Shown here: piece by piece, positions 35,318 through 46,569 of the stretch
Layout: each line of letters starts with the position of its first letter
Position numbering within the stretch: the first letter of the stretch is position 1
DNA from: Solidesulfovibrio magneticus RS-1
Lineage (GTDB): Bacteria > Desulfobacterota > Desulfovibrionia > Desulfovibrionales > Desulfovibrionaceae
Assembly: GCF_000010665.1 (NCBI RefSeq)
Contig: NC_012796.1
Coordinates: 3,315,501 to 3,379,500 of the forward strand
Direction: 5' to 3'
Length of the DNA: 64,000 nucleotides
Notes under the pieces: model-generated
The model's database searches: none
What the model was told of the DNA's origin: nothing
The model's input: the letters and a program-made list of their open reading frames with translations, nothing else
Made by a program: the position numbers and the translations under genes

Positions 35318-35456
35318 ACCCCGGCCGCGTGCCTCGAACGCTCCGGCTCCGGCGCTCCATGGGATTGCGGCCCAAAAAACCGGGACCAACGTATCCCCAG
35401 GCCGGCCCCTCGCGGCGAACTTGAGCTTGTCGGCCTTGCCAAAGTCCCCTCAACAC

Positions 35457-35492
35457 AAACGGCCCCGCCGAAGTTGTCGGCGAGGCCGTCGC
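35457..35492 (-). terminator. Terminator after the chemoreceptor gene
   Basis: GGCCTCGCCGA pairs with TCGGCGGGGCC (one mismatch) on the minus strand, followed by GTTTGTGTTG. Confidence 0.6.
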
Positions 35493-35515
35493 GGCGTCCG
35501 GCCACCGGGTCCGGC

Positions 35516-37549
35516 TTACTGCTCCTTGAGCGAGGCAATAAGCGCGCGCAGCTCCTGGGCCTGCTCGGCCAGTTCGACAACGGCCCGGGCCGAGTGGCTC
35601 ATGGCGTCGGAAACCTCGGTGGAAATGCGATTGATGTCGTCCACACTGCGGTTGATCTCTTCGCTGGCCGCCGACTGCTCCTCGGCGGCGGTGGCGATGG
35701 AACGGACCTGATCGGTGGCGTCCTCCACCAGGGCCACGATCTCCTTGAGCGCCGCGCCCGAGACCCCGGCCTGTTCGGTGGCTTGGCCGATGAGCTTGGC
35801 GGCGGCCTCGAAATTGTCGACGTTTTTCTGAGTGCCCTGCTGGATGCCGGTGATGGCCGCGCCCACCTCGCGGGTGGCGGCCATGGTTTTTTCGGCCAGC
35901 TTGCGCACCTCGTCGGCGACCACGGCGAACCCCCGCCCGGCCTCGCCGGCCCGGGCCGCCTCGATGGCGGCGTTGAGCGCGAGCAGGTTGGTCTGATCGG
36001 CGATGTCGTTGATGGTTGTCATGATCTGGCTGATGTCGCCGGCCTGCCTGCCCAGGGCGTGCATGTCCCGGCTGAGTTCGGAAGCCTTGTCGCGCACCAT
36101 GCCTATGCTGGCCACGGCCTCGTCCACCACCCCGGCCCCCTGCTCGGCCTTGCGTTTGGCGTCGTGGACGGTCTCGGCGGCCCGGCCGGCGTTTCGGGCC
36201 ACTTCCAGGACGGTGGCGTTCATCTCTTCCATGGCCGTGGCCGTTTCGGCCGTGCGCCGGGCCTGTTCCTGGGCGCCATGGTTGGATTCTTCCACCTGGG
36301 ACGAGAGTTCTTCCGAGGCCGAGGACACCACGGCCACCACGCCTTCGAGACGACCTGCGGCGGCCAACATGCCCTCGCGCTTGGCCTGTTCGGCCCGGCT
36401 CCGGGCCTCGTCGGCCCGGGCCGTGGCTTGCCGGGCGATCTCGGTCTGTTCCTCGGCCTCCCGGGTCTTGGCCGTGGCCGTCTCGATCATGGCCCGCAGC
36501 TTGACCGCCATGGCGTCCAGGGAATCGGACAAGGCCCCCAGTTCGTCGCGCCGGGCCAGGGACAACGTGCGCCCGAGCTCGCCCTCGGCCACCGCGCCGG
36601 CAAAGGACACGCACCGGGCCAGGTCGGCCACGATCTTGCGGGTGATCCAGACAATAAGAATGCACACGACCAGGGTGCCCGCGCCGCCGAAAAGCAGGGT
36701 GGTGTCGCGCACGGCCTGGCTGGAGCGGGCGATGTCGTCGGCGTTGACGGTGACGGCCACGGTCCAGCCGGTGTTCTTGTCGCGGGCGAAGACGGCGGCC
36801 TTGGTCAGGCCGTCGAGCTGATATTCGACCACACCACGGGTCATGGACAGGAGTTTACGGCCCCAGTCGAACTCGGCCAGCTTGAATTTGAGGATGCGTT
36901 CGGCATTAGGGTGGCTGAAGACCACGCCGGCCTTGTCCGCGATGTAGGCGTAGCCGTTTTGGCCCACCTTGACCGGGGCAACCATGTCCTCGGAAAATTT
37001 GGCCAGGTTGACCCGCACGACCAAAACCCCGGTCGGCCGGCCGCCGACGGCCACGGGCGTGGCCACCAGAAACACCGGCTTGCCCGTGGAACGGCTCAGC
37101 AGCGGTTCGGAATAATTGGTCTCGCCCTTGATCGCCTGCTGAAAATAGCCACGGTCGGCGTAGCTGCCGGCCACTCCGGAGTCGGTGGACAACAGCACGC
37201 CGCCCTTGTCGTCGAGAATAAAGCCGGCATCGATGGAACTGTCAAAGGCCAGCAACTCCTTGAGGGCGGCCAGGGCCTTTTGCTGCACGGCCCCGTCCTT
37301 GGCCGAGGCGGCAACATATCCCGTGACGGACTCGCTGCGGCTCTGCAGGACAAGCATACTTTTGATGTCTTCCGTGTAGATGCTCAGGCCCTTGCACACG
37401 GTATCGGCAATATGCTGCGAAGAGGAAATGAGCTCATTCCAGAGTTCATCTGAAGCTTTGCGATAGGAAAAAAGTCCGGCCATGGCCATACTGGCCACGA
37501 TAGACAAAATGGTCGGCAACAACAGCTTCGATTGCAATCCCAGTCGCAT
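35516..37549 (-). CDS. Methyl-accepting chemotaxis protein with dCache-type sensor
   Basis: A 677-residue membrane chemoreceptor. Two transmembrane helices (about residues 10-30 and 282-302) flank a periplasmic double-Cache-like domain (recognised by [24 protein letters not shown] and [19 protein letters not shown]), followed by HAMP, a coiled-coil linker rich in Ala/Glu (about 375-420) and the signalling domain with its hairpin tip [20 protein letters not shown]. It relays a small-molecule signal to CheA/CheW and the flagellar motor. No CheB/CheR tether pentapeptide ends it (ends LIASLKEQ). Ligand unknown. Divergent from the hybrid kinase gene. Confidence 0.95.
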   Translation of the reverse strand: MRLGLQSKLLLPTILSIVASMAMAGLFSYRKASDELWNELISSSQHIADTVCKGLSIYTEDIKSMLVLQSRSESVTGYVAASAKDGAVQQKALAALKELLAFDSSIDAGFILDDKGGVLLSTDSGVAGSYADRGYFQQAIKGETNYSEPLLSRSTGKPVFLVATPVAVGGRPTGVLVVRVNLAKFSEDMVAPVKVGQNGYAYIADKAGVVFSHPNAERILKFKLAEFDWGRKLLSMTRGVVEYQLDGLTKAAVFARDKNTGWTVAVTVNADDIARSSQAVRDTTLLFGGAGTLVVCILIVWITRKIVADLARCVSFAGAVAEGELGRTLSLARRDELGALSDSLDAMAVKLRAMIETATAKTREAEEQTEIARQATARADEARSRAEQAKREGMLAAAGRLEGVVAVVSSASEELSSQVEESNHGAQEQARRTAETATAMEEMNATVLEVARNAGRAAETVHDAKRKAEQGAGVVDEAVASIGMVRDKASELSRDMHALGRQAGDISQIMTTINDIADQTNLLALNAAIEAARAGEAGRGFAVVADEVRKLAEKTMAATREVGAAITGIQQGTQKNVDNFEAAAKLIGQATEQAGVSGAALKEIVALVEDATDQVRSIATAAEEQSAASEEINRSVDDINRISTEVSDAMSHSARAVVELAEQAQELRALIASLKEQ

Positions 37550-37961
37550 ATTTCACCTGTGCTTGTTGTGCAACAATCCCACCTGATGACCATCAATCAC
37601 ACACTGCCATATTGCGTACAGTATTTTTCAAAAACGGACAACGGCACAACACTTTTTTTCAATAGATTTCATGGCAATCGTTTACAAGAAAACAATATGA
37701 ATTCCTCCAAGTTGGAACAATCTTGCTCACCTATCTCCCCCGCAACGCCCCGAGGACGTTCGCCCTTCCCCAAGCTCCAGCCACGTGGGAGCGACACCGG
37801 CGACGATTCCCCAAACGGCCCGCGAGAAAAACGGCCCCAGGCCAAAACAATTGGCGATCCTGGCAATTTCGCGCCAGCCAGCGACGCTTACAGGCGGGCC
37901 GCCAAGTCGTGTGTTTCCCTTTTATGATTTGACGCCTAGCGCTATTCACGGCAAATAGTTT
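37550..37961. other. Divergent intergenic region between chemoreceptor and hybrid kinase
   Basis: A 412-base gap, AT-richer near the chemoreceptor start, expected to carry both promoters. No gene recognised. Confidence 0.45.
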
Positions 37962-40900
37962 ATGGAAAGCTCCATTCACGCCATCCAAAGGTTCTCCATG
38001 ATGCCGACGCTTCGCCGATTGACCATTTTGTCCGTCTGCCTGCTCTTGCCACTGGCCACGGCCTTCGTCAGCGTGCAAGCGGCGCGGTCCATCATTTTCG
38101 ACGAACATCGTCACGCCCTGCAAGAGTCGGCCAAACGCCTGCATTTCGCCCTGGTCGACAAGACCATCGACAGCCAGCTCATCGGCGCGACCAGCCTGCT
38201 CGGCCTGATCCAGCCCACCGTGAAGCTCGCCGTTCGCGGCACGCCGCTCACCGAAAGCGACCGTAGCGAACTGCACAACGTCCTTGACCCCCTGCGCCGC
38301 CAATACGCGGCCGAAGGGACCTATCTCATCGAAGCTGGCGGCGTCATCCGCATCCACGACACCGAGGGATCCACCTCCGAAGGACTCAACGTCGCCTTTC
38401 GGCCTTACTTCCGGCAGGCCATGGCCGGCCGGCCCAACATCTACGCCGCCGTGGGCAAACAGTCCCAGGAGCGCGGCCTCTACTACGCCGCGCCGGTGCG
38501 CGACGGCGCGCTGCCCACCTCCCCGGTCATCGGCGTCATCATGACCAAGATTGGCGCGGCGTTTCTCGACGCCCTCCTGGCCGGCTCCGGCAGCCAGGCC
38601 GTGCTGCTCTCGCCCGAAGGCGTGGCGTTTGCCGCCACGCGCCCCGAGTGGCTTTACGCCGTGGCCCCTGCGGCCACGGAAGGCAAACCTGCCGCCATGG
38701 ACCGCGCCAGCCGCTTCGGCGACGTGTTCAAGGGCCGCCAGGCGGCTACGCTTCCCTTCTCGCCCGACCAGGACACCGCTGACATCGCCGGCGCCGCCTG
38801 GAGCCTTGCCACCCAGTCCGTGGACTGGGACGATCCCGAAGGAAACTGGACCCTGGTGGTGCTCCAGGATACCGCCACGTGGTTCCCCCCGGCCAAGCGC
38901 CTGCTGACGGCCGGCCTGACCGCCGCCGGAACGCTGCTGGTCTGTCTGACGCTGGTGGCCCTGGACCGGGTGCGCCAACGCCGGGCCAGGGCGGCGGCCC
39001 GGTTTCGCACCCTTGGCGTGGCCATGGAAGTCAGCCCCCTGGCCGTGGTCGTCACCGACCGCAAAACCCGCATCCGTTGGGTCAACCCCCAGTTCGAGCG
39101 GGTGACCCAGTACAGCCTGGCCGAGGTCAAACGGCGCGATCCCAACGTCCTGGCCAGCGGCGCGACCCCCCGGGAAGTCTACGACGAGATGCGCCGCTCC
39201 CTTCGCGCCGGCCAACCCTGGAGCGGCGAATTCGTCAACCGGCGCAAGGACGGCTCCCATTACCATGCCCGGGTGGCCATCTCGCCGGTAAACGACGACA
39301 AGGGCAACCTCCTTGGCTACGTGGGTTTGCAGGAGGACGTCAGCGAATACAAGCGTCTGCTGTCGCGGATGGAATCCCAGCTGCGCCTGGAGGCGGGACT
39401 CACACATTTCGCCGCGTCGTTTAAAAACGAATTCGACCCCGACCGGCTGGCGGCTTTGGCCCTGAACGAGCTGGTCCGGTTTTTGTCCCTGCCCTACGCC
39501 GCCGTCCATGTCCGCTGCCGCGAGTCCTCCGCCCAGGTCCTGGCCCGCTTCGGCGGCGACAGGCCGCCCGGCGACGACATCTCCGGCGCCTGCCGCCCCC
39601 TGGTCGATGACGTCATCGCCTCGGGCCGGCCCTTTTCCCTGCGCGACCTGCCTGAAACAGCCAGCGTCGCCCTGGCCGGCGGCGCGGCCGGGCTGACGGA
39701 AATCCGGCTGTTGCCCCTGGGCGACGGCCAGTCGGCCGTGGGGGCACTGGAGATCGGCCTGTTGCGCGAACTGTCCGAGGCCGACCAGCGCTACCTGGAC
39801 AAGGCCCGGGCCGAACTGGCCCTGGCGCTCAAGCTCGCCTTGGACATCGGCGAGCGCGTCCGGGCTCAGCAGGCCCTGGCCGACCAGAACGCCTTCCAGC
39901 AGGTGCTGCTCGACACCATCCCCAACCCCGTCTTCTACAAAGGCGCGGACACCCGCTTTCTGGGGTTCAACCGGGCCTACGAGGAAACCTTCGGCGTGCG
40001 GCGCGAGGAGCTTGTCGGCAAACGCGTCCTGGACCTCGACTACCTGCCCGAGGCGGACCGGCTGGCCTACCAGCGCGAGGACGAGGAGGCCATTGCCGCC
40101 GGCGGTTCGGTGCGCCGGGAAATGCGCATTCCCTTTGCCGACGGGGCCATGCACGAGACCCTCTACTACGTTTCGGGCTTTCGCCGGGCCGACGGCAGCC
40201 CCGGCGGCCTGGTCGGCACCTTCGTGGACATCAGCGAGCAAAAAGCCGTGGAGCGGGCCCTGGCCGCGGCCAAGGAAGCGGCCGTGGAGGCCACCCTGCT
40301 CAAGTCCGATTTCCTGGCCAACATGAGCCACGAAATCCGCACCCCCATGAACGCCATCGTGGGCCTGTCCCATCTGGCGCTGACCACCGAGCTGACCCCC
40401 CGCCAGCGGGACTACATGGGCAAGATCCAGCAGGCCAGCCAGCATCTGCTCGGCATCATCAACGACATCCTGGATTTCTCCAAAATCGAGGCCGGCAAGC
40501 TGTCCATCGAACGCACCGACTTCGACCTGTCGGCGGTGCTCGAAAACGTGGCCGCGCTGATTCGGGAAAAGGCCGAGGCCAAGGGGCTGGAGCTGCTCTT
40601 CGACGTGGCCGCCGACGTGCCCCAGGACCTTGTGGGCGACCCGCTGCGCCTGGGGCAGATCCTGGTCAACTACGCCAACAACGCCGTCAAGTTCACCGAA
40701 GCCGGCGAGGTGGGCATCCGGGTGCGGCTTATCGCCGAAGATGGCGGCGAGGCGGTCCTGCGCTTCGAGGTGCGCGACACCGGCATCGGGCTGACCCAGG
40801 AACAAATCGCCCGGTTGTTCCAGAGCTTTTCCCAGGCCGACGCCTCCACCACCCGCCGCTTTGGCGGCACGGGCCTGGGGCTGGCCATCTCCAAGCGACT

Positions 40901-42497
40901 GGCCGAACTCATGCGCGGCGAAGTCGGCGTAGACTCGACCCCGGGGGCGGGTTCGACCTTCTGGTTCACGGCGCGGCTGCGCAAAAGCCGCAAACGCCAC
41001 CGCGTCCTTTTGCCCGACCCGGACCTGCGCGGCCGGCGTGTCCTGGTGGTGGACGACAACGAAAGCGCCCGCACGGTGCTCACCGACATGCTGGCCGCCA
41101 TGAGCTTTTCCGTGGAGGCCGCCGCCTCGGGCCAGGAGGCCTTAAGCGTTCTGGAAGCGGCCCGGGGCAAGAACCAGCCCTTCGAGGTCGTGCTGCTCGA
41201 CTGGCAGATGCCCGGCATGGACGGCCTGGAAACCGCCGAGCGAATTCGCGCCAAGTTTGATGCGCCGCCGCCCCATCTGGTCATGGTCACGGCCTTTGGC
41301 CGCGAGGAGGTCCTGCGCGGGGCCGAGGACGGCGGCTTCGAGGCCGTGCTGCTCAAGCCCGTGACCCCGTCCCTGCTTTTTGACACCCTCATGCGCGCCC
41401 TGGGCGGCTTTCACGAGGAACGGCGGCAGGCCCCGGACGCCCAGGCCGGGCAAGCCAGCCACCCCGGCCAGGGTCGGCTGCTCGTGGTGGAGGACAACGA
41501 GGTCAACCAGCAGGTGGCCCGGGAGCTGCTGACCCAGGCCGGCTACACCGTGGATGTGGCTGAAAACGGCGAGGTCGCCTTGGAGATGGTGCAGCGCACG
41601 CCCTACGACCTCGTCTTCATGGACATGCAGATGCCGGTCATGGACGGTCTGGCCGCCACCATCGCCATCCGCAAGCTGCCGGGCTTCGCCGCTCTGCCCA
41701 TCGTGGCCATGACCGCCAACGCCATGCGCCAGGACCGGGAAAAATGCCTGGCCGCCGGCATGAACGATTTCGTGGCCAAGCCCATCGATCCCCAGGCCCT
41801 TTTTGCCGTGTTGACGGCCTGGATCGCGCCAAAAGCCGGACAGGACACGGCCATCCCGGCGGCCCCGCCACCACCGCCCGCCCAAGCCCTGGACGGCATC
41901 GACGTCGCGGCCGGCCTGGGACGGGTGGGCGGCAACGCCGCCCTTTACGACAGGTTGCTGGAAAAGATGGGCCAGGAGTTCCCAGCCGTGCCCGAGCGGG
42001 TCCGGGAACTCCTGACCGCCGGGGACCGGGCGGCGGCGGAGATCGCGGCCCACTCCGTCAAGGGCGCGGCCGGCAACGTGGGGGCCGACGAGCTGGCCGG
42101 CGCGGCCGGCGAGCTGGAAAAGGCTCTGCGCCACGGCGACGACGAGGCGGCCCGGGCGGCCCTGCCGGCCTTTGCCCAGGCCGTGGACCGGTTCGCCCGG
42201 GCCGTGGCCGGCCGGGACAAGCCCGAGGCCCCGCCCCAGGCGACGACGCCGGAACCGGCTTCGGGTAACTGCGCTGTCGATGTCCTGGCCGCCCTGGGCG
42301 AACTTCTGCCCCATCTGGAAGCCCGAAAGCCCAAGCCCTGCGCCAAGATCATGGAAACCCTGCGGGACACGCCCTGCGGCGAGGCTGTGCGGACGGACAT
42401 CACGGCCCTGGAAGCCCTCATCCGAAGCTACAAATTTCCCCAAGCCCTAGAACTCGCGCGCGCCCTGCTGGCCGCCAAGGCCTCGGAGACTGCATGA
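37962..42497 (+). CDS. Multidomain hybrid sensor histidine kinase (PAS-GAF-PAS-HK-REC-REC-Hpt)
   Basis: A 1511-residue membrane sensor. A first helix ([20 protein letters not shown], from residue 21) and a second near 320 enclose a periplasmic Cache-like domain ([16 protein letters not shown]). Then come PAS (345-460), a GAF-like domain (470-620), PAS (645-765), HisKA with [12 protein letters not shown] (phospho-His790), an ATPase domain (NAVKF...[12 protein letters not shown]), two receivers with Asp1080 ([11 protein letters not shown]) and Asp1221 ([11 protein letters not shown]), and an Hpt domain with His1364 ([10 protein letters not shown]). A complete internal phosphorelay. Its end overlaps the HD-GYP gene by four bases, so the output is very likely cyclic-di-GMP breakdown. 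ATG 37962 is the first start; ATG 37998 is possible. Confidence 0.95.
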   Translation: MESSIHAIQRFSMMPTLRRLTILSVCLLLPLATAFVSVQAARSIIFDEHRHALQESAKRLHFALVDKTIDSQLIGATSLLGLIQPTVKLAVRGTPLTESDRSELHNVLDPLRRQYAAEGTYLIEAGGVIRIHDTEGSTSEGLNVAFRPYFRQAMAGRPNIYAAVGKQSQERGLYYAAPVRDGALPTSPVIGVIMTKIGAAFLDALLAGSGSQAVLLSPEGVAFAATRPEWLYAVAPAATEGKPAAMDRASRFGDVFKGRQAATLPFSPDQDTADIAGAAWSLATQSVDWDDPEGNWTLVVLQDTATWFPPAKRLLTAGLTAAGTLLVCLTLVALDRVRQRRARAAARFRTLGVAMEVSPLAVVVTDRKTRIRWVNPQFERVTQYSLAEVKRRDPNVLASGATPREVYDEMRRSLRAGQPWSGEFVNRRKDGSHYHARVAISPVNDDKGNLLGYVGLQEDVSEYKRLLSRMESQLRLEAGLTHFAASFKNEFDPDRLAALALNELVRFLSLPYAAVHVRCRESSAQVLARFGGDRPPGDDISGACRPLVDDVIASGRPFSLRDLPETASVALAGGAAGLTEIRLLPLGDGQSAVGALEIGLLRELSEADQRYLDKARAELALALKLALDIGERVRAQQALADQNAFQQVLLDTIPNPVFYKGADTRFLGFNRAYEETFGVRREELVGKRVLDLDYLPEADRLAYQREDEEAIAAGGSVRREMRIPFADGAMHETLYYVSGFRRADGSPGGLVGTFVDISEQKAVERALAAAKEAAVEATLLKSDFLANMSHEIRTPMNAIVGLSHLALTTELTPRQRDYMGKIQQASQHLLGIINDILDFSKIEAGKLSIERTDFDLSAVLENVAALIREKAEAKGLELLFDVAADVPQDLVGDPLRLGQILVNYANNAVKFTEAGEVGIRVRLIAEDGGEAVLRFEVRDTGIGLTQEQIARLFQSFSQADASTTRRFGGTGLGLAISKRLAELMRGEVGVDSTPGAGSTFWFTARLRKSRKRHRVLLPDPDLRGRRVLVVDDNESARTVLTDMLAAMSFSVEAAASGQEALSVLEAARGKNQPFEVVLLDWQMPGMDGLETAERIRAKFDAPPPHLVMVTAFGREEVLRGAEDGGFEAVLLKPVTPSLLFDTLMRALGGFHEERRQAPDAQAGQASHPGQGRLLVVEDNEVNQQVARELLTQAGYTVDVAENGEVALEMVQRTPYDLVFMDMQMPVMDGLAATIAIRKLPGFAALPIVAMTANAMRQDREKCLAAGMNDFVAKPIDPQALFAVLTAWIAPKAGQDTAIPAAPPPPPAQALDGIDVAAGLGRVGGNAALYDRLLEKMGQEFPAVPERVRELLTAGDRAAAEIAAHSVKGAAGNVGADELAGAAGELEKALRHGDDEAARAALPAFAQAVDRFARAVAGRDKPEAPPQATTPEPASGNCAVDVLAALGELLPHLEARKPKPCAKIMETLRDTPCGEAVRTDITALEALIRSYKFPQALELARALLAAKASETA

Positions 42498-43618
42498 AAA
42501 CCCTGGCTGAGTGCCTGATCCTGCTGGTGGACGACACGGAAACCAACCTGGACATCCTGGTGGACGCCCTGGGCGAGGACCACGAGGTGGCGGTGGCCAC
42601 CGACGGCCCCACGGCCCTGGCCCTGGCCAAGGAACAAACGCCCGACCTGATTCTGCTCGACATCATGATGCCCGGCATGGACGGCTACGAAGTCTGCCGC
42701 CGGCTCATGGCCGATCCGGCCACGGCGGAGACGCCCGTCATCTTCCTCACGGCGCTCACCGATGTGGCCGACAAGACGCGCGGATTTGCCGTCGGCGGCG
42801 TGGACTACGTGACCAAGCCCTTTGAGCCGGCGGAAATCAAGGCCCGGGCGCGCACCCATCTGTCCCTGCGCCTGGCCCGCCAGGAGCTGGCCCGGCAAAA
42901 CGAGATCCTGGAAGAAAAAGTCCGGGAACGCACCCGGGAACTGGCCCTGACCCAGGACGCCATCATCGAGGCCATGGCCGGGCTGGCCGAATACCGCGAC
43001 CCGGAAACCGGCGCGCACATCAAGCGTACCCGCAACTATGTGCGTGTGTTGGCCGAGAAACTGCGCGCACAGCCCGGATACGACGGCTATTTCACGGACG
43101 AGATTATTGATCTGCTTTATAAGTCCGCGCCGCTGCACGACATCGGCAAGGTCGGCGTGCGCGACGACATCCTGCTCAAGCCCGGCCCCCTGACCGACGC
43201 CGAATTCGCGGTCATGCGCCGCCACACCGTCTACGGCCGCGACGCCATCCAGGCCGCCGCCAAGAATCTCGGCGACAATTCCTTCCTGCGTCTGGCCCAG
43301 GAGATCGCCTACACCCACCAGGAACGCTGGGACGGCACCGGCTATCCCCAGGGGCTGGCCGGTGAGGCCATCCCCATTCCCGGCCGGCTCATGGCCATCG
43401 CCGACGTCTACGACGCGCTCATTAGCCGGCGCGTCTACAAAGCGCCCTTCACCCACGCCCAGGCCGTGGCCGTCATCCGCGACGGCCGGGGCAACCATTT
43501 CGATCCGTCCATGGTCGACGCCTTCCTGGACGTTCAAGAAACCTTCAGGCAGATTGCCCTCAAATTTACCGAAAGCGACGAAGAACGCCAGGCGCTGGAG
43601 CACCCCTATGTGGCCTGA
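42494..43618 (+). CDS. Response regulator with HD-GYP cyclic-di-GMP phosphodiesterase domain
   Basis: A 374-residue regulator: receiver (1-125, phosphoacceptor in [13 protein letters not shown]), a short coiled coil ([16 protein letters not shown]) and an HD-GYP domain with [17 protein letters not shown] and the metal-binding His residues intact, so hydrolysis of cyclic-di-GMP is expected. The ATGA overlap with the hybrid kinase and the cognate layout point to phosphotransfer from that kinase's Hpt domain. The third gene follows after 22 bases. Output target not known (motility or adhesion are usual). Confidence 0.94.
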   Translation: MKTLAECLILLVDDTETNLDILVDALGEDHEVAVATDGPTALALAKEQTPDLILLDIMMPGMDGYEVCRRLMADPATAETPVIFLTALTDVADKTRGFAVGGVDYVTKPFEPAEIKARARTHLSLRLARQELARQNEILEEKVRERTRELALTQDAIIEAMAGLAEYRDPETGAHIKRTRNYVRVLAEKLRAQPGYDGYFTDEIIDLLYKSAPLHDIGKVGVRDDILLKPGPLTDAEFAVMRRHTVYGRDAIQAAAKNLGDNSFLRLAQEIAYTHQERWDGTGYPQGLAGEAIPIPGRLMAIADVYDALISRRVYKAPFTHAQAVAVIRDGRGNHFDPSMVDAFLDVQETFRQIALKFTESDEERQALEHPYVA

Positions 43619-43640
43619 TTGCGACAAGACGGTGATCGAC

Positions 43641-44753
43641 ATGGTACGCGACGCCAAACAAACCATCCTCATCGTGGACGACGTGGAAACCGACGTCGAC
43701 ACCCTGGTCGAAACCCTCGGCGACGACTACGAGATCGCCGTGGCCCTGGACGGCCCCACGGCCCTGCAAAGCCTGGCCCCCAACCCGCCCGACCTCATCC
43801 TCCTCGACATCCTCATGCCTGGCATGGACGGCCACGAGGTCTGCCGCCGCCTCAAAGCCGACCCGGCCACCGCCGCCATTCCCGTCATCTTCCTGACCGC
43901 CCTGACCGAGGTGCGCGAGAAGGTCACGGGCTTCGCCCTGGGCGCGGTGGATTACATCACCAAACCCTTCGACATCCAGGAGGTCAAGGCCCGGGTCACG
44001 ACCCATCTGGCGCTCAAGGCAGCCATGGAGCAGCTGGCCCGCCAGAACACGCTTCTGGCCGAGGCGGCGCGCCTGCGCGAGGACGTGGAGCGCATCACCC
44101 ACCACGACCTCAAGGGGCCGCTTGGCGTCATCCTGTCCCTGCCCCAGCTCATCGCCGCCGGCGGCAACCTGACCGGGGAGCAGACCGGCTACCTGGAAGA
44201 CATCGAGGAAGCCGGCTACCAGATGCTCAACATGGTCAACCTGTCCCTGGGCCTGCTCAAGATGGAGCAAGGGGTTTACGAATTGTCCCCCAGGCCGGTG
44301 GACATCGTGCGGGTCATTGGCAAGGTCGTGGAGGAGCTGGCGTCCCTGCGCCGCGCCCGGGGCGTGTCCGTGGAACTGCGCCAGCAGGGTGCTCCCCTGG
44401 AACCGGGCGTCGCTGTGGACGTCGTTGGCGAAGAGCTTTTATGCCACTCCATGCTCTCCAACCTGCTCAAAAACGCCATCGAGCATTCCCCGGCCGGCGG
44501 CCGGGTGGACATCGACATCGCCCCGGCCAAAGACGGCCTGCGCGCCCTGCGCCTGCGCAACCTCGGCGAAACCGACCCCGGTTTCCGGGAGCGGTTTTTC
44601 GAGAAATACGCCACCCACGGCAAGCCCGGCGGCACCGGCCTTGGCACCTATTCGGCCCGGCTCATGGCCCGGACCATGGGCGGCGAGGTGCTGCTCGACG
44701 CGGCCACGCCCGGGGAAACCAACCTCGTGCTGTGCCTGCCCGCGCCGGCCTGA
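43641..44753 (+). CDS. Receiver-histidine kinase protein
   Basis: A 370-residue soluble protein with a receiver first (LILLDILMPGMDG, about residues 1-120, closely similar to the receiver of the preceding gene), then a coiled coil and a histidine kinase core: H-box ITHHDLKGPLGVILS, N-box NLLKNAIEHSPAGG and glycine box GTGLGTYSARLMA. No transmembrane helix. The HHDLKGPL form is a known variant of HDLRTPL. Receiver-then-kinase architecture suggests it is itself regulated by phosphotransfer and passes the signal on. Start ATG 43641; GTG 43632 is an alternative. Confidence 0.9.
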   Translation: MVRDAKQTILIVDDVETDVDTLVETLGDDYEIAVALDGPTALQSLAPNPPDLILLDILMPGMDGHEVCRRLKADPATAAIPVIFLTALTEVREKVTGFALGAVDYITKPFDIQEVKARVTTHLALKAAMEQLARQNTLLAEAARLREDVERITHHDLKGPLGVILSLPQLIAAGGNLTGEQTGYLEDIEEAGYQMLNMVNLSLGLLKMEQGVYELSPRPVDIVRVIGKVVEELASLRRARGVSVELRQQGAPLEPGVAVDVVGEELLCHSMLSNLLKNAIEHSPAGGRVDIDIAPAKDGLRALRLRNLGETDPGFRERFFEKYATHGKPGGTGLGTYSARLMARTMGGEVLLDAATPGETNLVLCLPAPA

Positions 44754-44778
44754 TTCCCGCCGCAACAAGTCTCATCCC

Positions 44779-44802
44779 GCCCCGGACAGCCGCATCCGGG
44801 GC
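44779..44802 (+). terminator. Hairpin after the phosphorelay operon
   Basis: GCCCCGGA-CAGCCGCA-TCCGGGGC, perfect 8-bp stem, no T-run. Possible weak or Rho-assisted end. Confidence 0.4.
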
Positions 44803-44976
44803 GACTTCAGGGTGGGCACGTCCGAGGACGACGCCCCGCCAGGACAGCCGCAACGGCGAAGCCGCCACGCCTTTGATCCCCTTTCTTCCGACTTTATCGT
44901 CCCCGCGATAGTCCCCCGGCCCCGGTCGGGCTAGTGAGCGCCATCCCCGCCGCAAGGCGATTACCGGAGGCGCCGT

Positions 44977-46533
44977 ATGGCCAACGAGTCCGTCGCGACC
45001 GTCAACGAATGCCGGGGAGGTTTCGGAACCTACATCTCCGAGAACCTCTCCCTGTGCGGGCGAAGCCCCCGCGTCACCTGGGCCGGTTATGCCGCCGCCT
45101 GGGCCGCCTTCGCCGCCGTCAACTACCTCTTGCCCCTGCCGGAAGGCCTGTCCCGCGAGGGCATGTCGGTGCTGGCCATCCTCATCTGGGCCTCGATCAT
45201 GTGGGTCTCGGAAGCCATGCCCGTGGGCATCACCGGCATCTCCATCCCCACCCTGCTCGTGCTGACCCGCGCCCTGCCCTGGACCAACGGCAAGCCGCCC
45301 ATGGGCCAGGTCTTCTCGGGGTTCACCACCCACGAAGTCTGGCTGTGCCTGTTCGCCTTTTTCACCGGAGCCATCATCCAGCTTTTGGGCATGGACAAGC
45401 GCATCGCCCTGGCCATCTTGGACAAGATCAAGGCCTCAAGCGTCGGGCGCATCATCTGGGGCATGTTCGGGGTCAACCTGGCCCTGGCCTTCCTCATCCC
45501 GGCCGCCAACGCCCGGGCCGCCACCATCATGCCCGTGGTCCAGGGCATCACCGCCCTTTTGGGCGACACCCCCCGGGAGCGCGAGGCCAAAAAGGCCATC
45601 GTTATCCAGGCCATGGTCTACGCCAGCATGATCTCCGGCCTTTTTATCCTCACCGGCCACATGCCCAACCTCATCATGACCGGCCTTTTCGAGAAAAACG
45701 GCTTTAAAAACCTCGGCTACTTCAACTGGATGCTCCTGCACCTCCCCTACCTGCTGCTGTTTGCCGTCAGCCAATGGTGGGTGCGCTTCCATTTCAAGAC
45801 CGACGGCGTGGCCATTGCCGGCGGCCATGAGCAGATCCACCGCCAGTACAAAGCCCTTGGCCCCGCGAGCCGGGCCGAGAAGGCCATGCTGGCCGTGTTC
45901 GCCCTGGTCGGCGTGCTGTTCATGACCGGCAACGGCAGCCCGCTGGTGCTCCACAACCACCAGCTCGGCGTCATCGGCCTGGTCGGCATCATGCTCCTTT
46001 TCATCCCGGGCCTTTTTCCCTTCAAGTGGAAGGCCGTGCAGGACCGCACCATCTGGGGCACCTTCCTGCTTCTGGGCGGGGCCATCACCATGACCGACGC
46101 CATGACCAAGTCCGGCCTGGCCGGTTGGACCGCCGAGCACATCCACGGCCTGGTCCAGGGCATGGGCTGGTGGCAGACCGTGGCTGTCATGATGCTGGGC
46201 ACCCAGATCCTGCGCCTGGGCATGCTCTCCAACGTGGCCGCCGTGGCCATGCTGGCCCCCATCGTCTTCGCCATGGGCCCCAAGCTCGGGCTGCATCCCG
46301 TGGCCTTCACCCTGCTCATCTGCAACGTGGACACCTTCGCCTACCTGCTGCCCACCCAGATCACGGCGGCGGTCATCGCCTACGGTACCGGAACCTTTTC
46401 CACCGCCGACTACGCCAAGGCCGGCTGGGTCTGCACCCTGCTCGCCATAGCCTTCGGCATCGCCGTCATGGCCCCCTGGTACGCGTTTTTCGGCCTGCCC
46501 GTCTGGAACCCGGCCGCCCCCTGGCCCTATTAG
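44977..46533 (+). CDS. DASS-family (SLC13-type) anion:sodium symporter
   Basis: A 518-residue inner-membrane transporter of the divalent anion/sodium symporter family, which carries dicarboxylates, sulfate or related anions. About 11-12 helices are visible, with paired hairpin motifs: the first half has FTTHEVWLCLFAFFTGAII and IPAANARAATIMPVVQ, the second LGMLSNVAAVAMLAPI and PTQITAAVIAYGTG. The first hairpin lacks the usual SNT (ANARA), the second has SNV, so substrate prediction is unsafe. GGAGG precedes ATG 44977. It is 36 bases ahead of an AprA-like flavoprotein; together they suggest uptake of the anion reduced or oxidised by that enzyme. Confidence 0.9.
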   Translation: MANESVATVNECRGGFGTYISENLSLCGRSPRVTWAGYAAAWAAFAAVNYLLPLPEGLSREGMSVLAILIWASIMWVSEAMPVGITGISIPTLLVLTRALPWTNGKPPMGQVFSGFTTHEVWLCLFAFFTGAIIQLLGMDKRIALAILDKIKASSVGRIIWGMFGVNLALAFLIPAANARAATIMPVVQGITALLGDTPREREAKKAIVIQAMVYASMISGLFILTGHMPNLIMTGLFEKNGFKNLGYFNWMLLHLPYLLLFAVSQWWVRFHFKTDGVAIAGGHEQIHRQYKALGPASRAEKAMLAVFALVGVLFMTGNGSPLVLHNHQLGVIGLVGIMLLFIPGLFPFKWKAVQDRTIWGTFLLLGGAITMTDAMTKSGLAGWTAEHIHGLVQGMGWWQTVAVMMLGTQILRLGMLSNVAAVAMLAPIVFAMGPKLGLHPVAFTLLICNVDTFAYLLPTQITAAVIAYGTGTFSTADYAKAGWVCTLLAIAFGIAVMAPWYAFFGLPVWNPAAPWPY

Positions 46534-46569
46534 CCCCGTCCGTCCCCATCGACGACAAGGAGTACGACA

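Noticed and set aside
35474-37453. A 659-residue plus-strand open frame
   Set aside because: Antisense to the chemoreceptor, whose signalling domain is unambiguous.
37731-41000. A 1089-residue reverse-strand open frame
   Set aside because: Antisense to the hybrid kinase; same low-complexity look and no domain.
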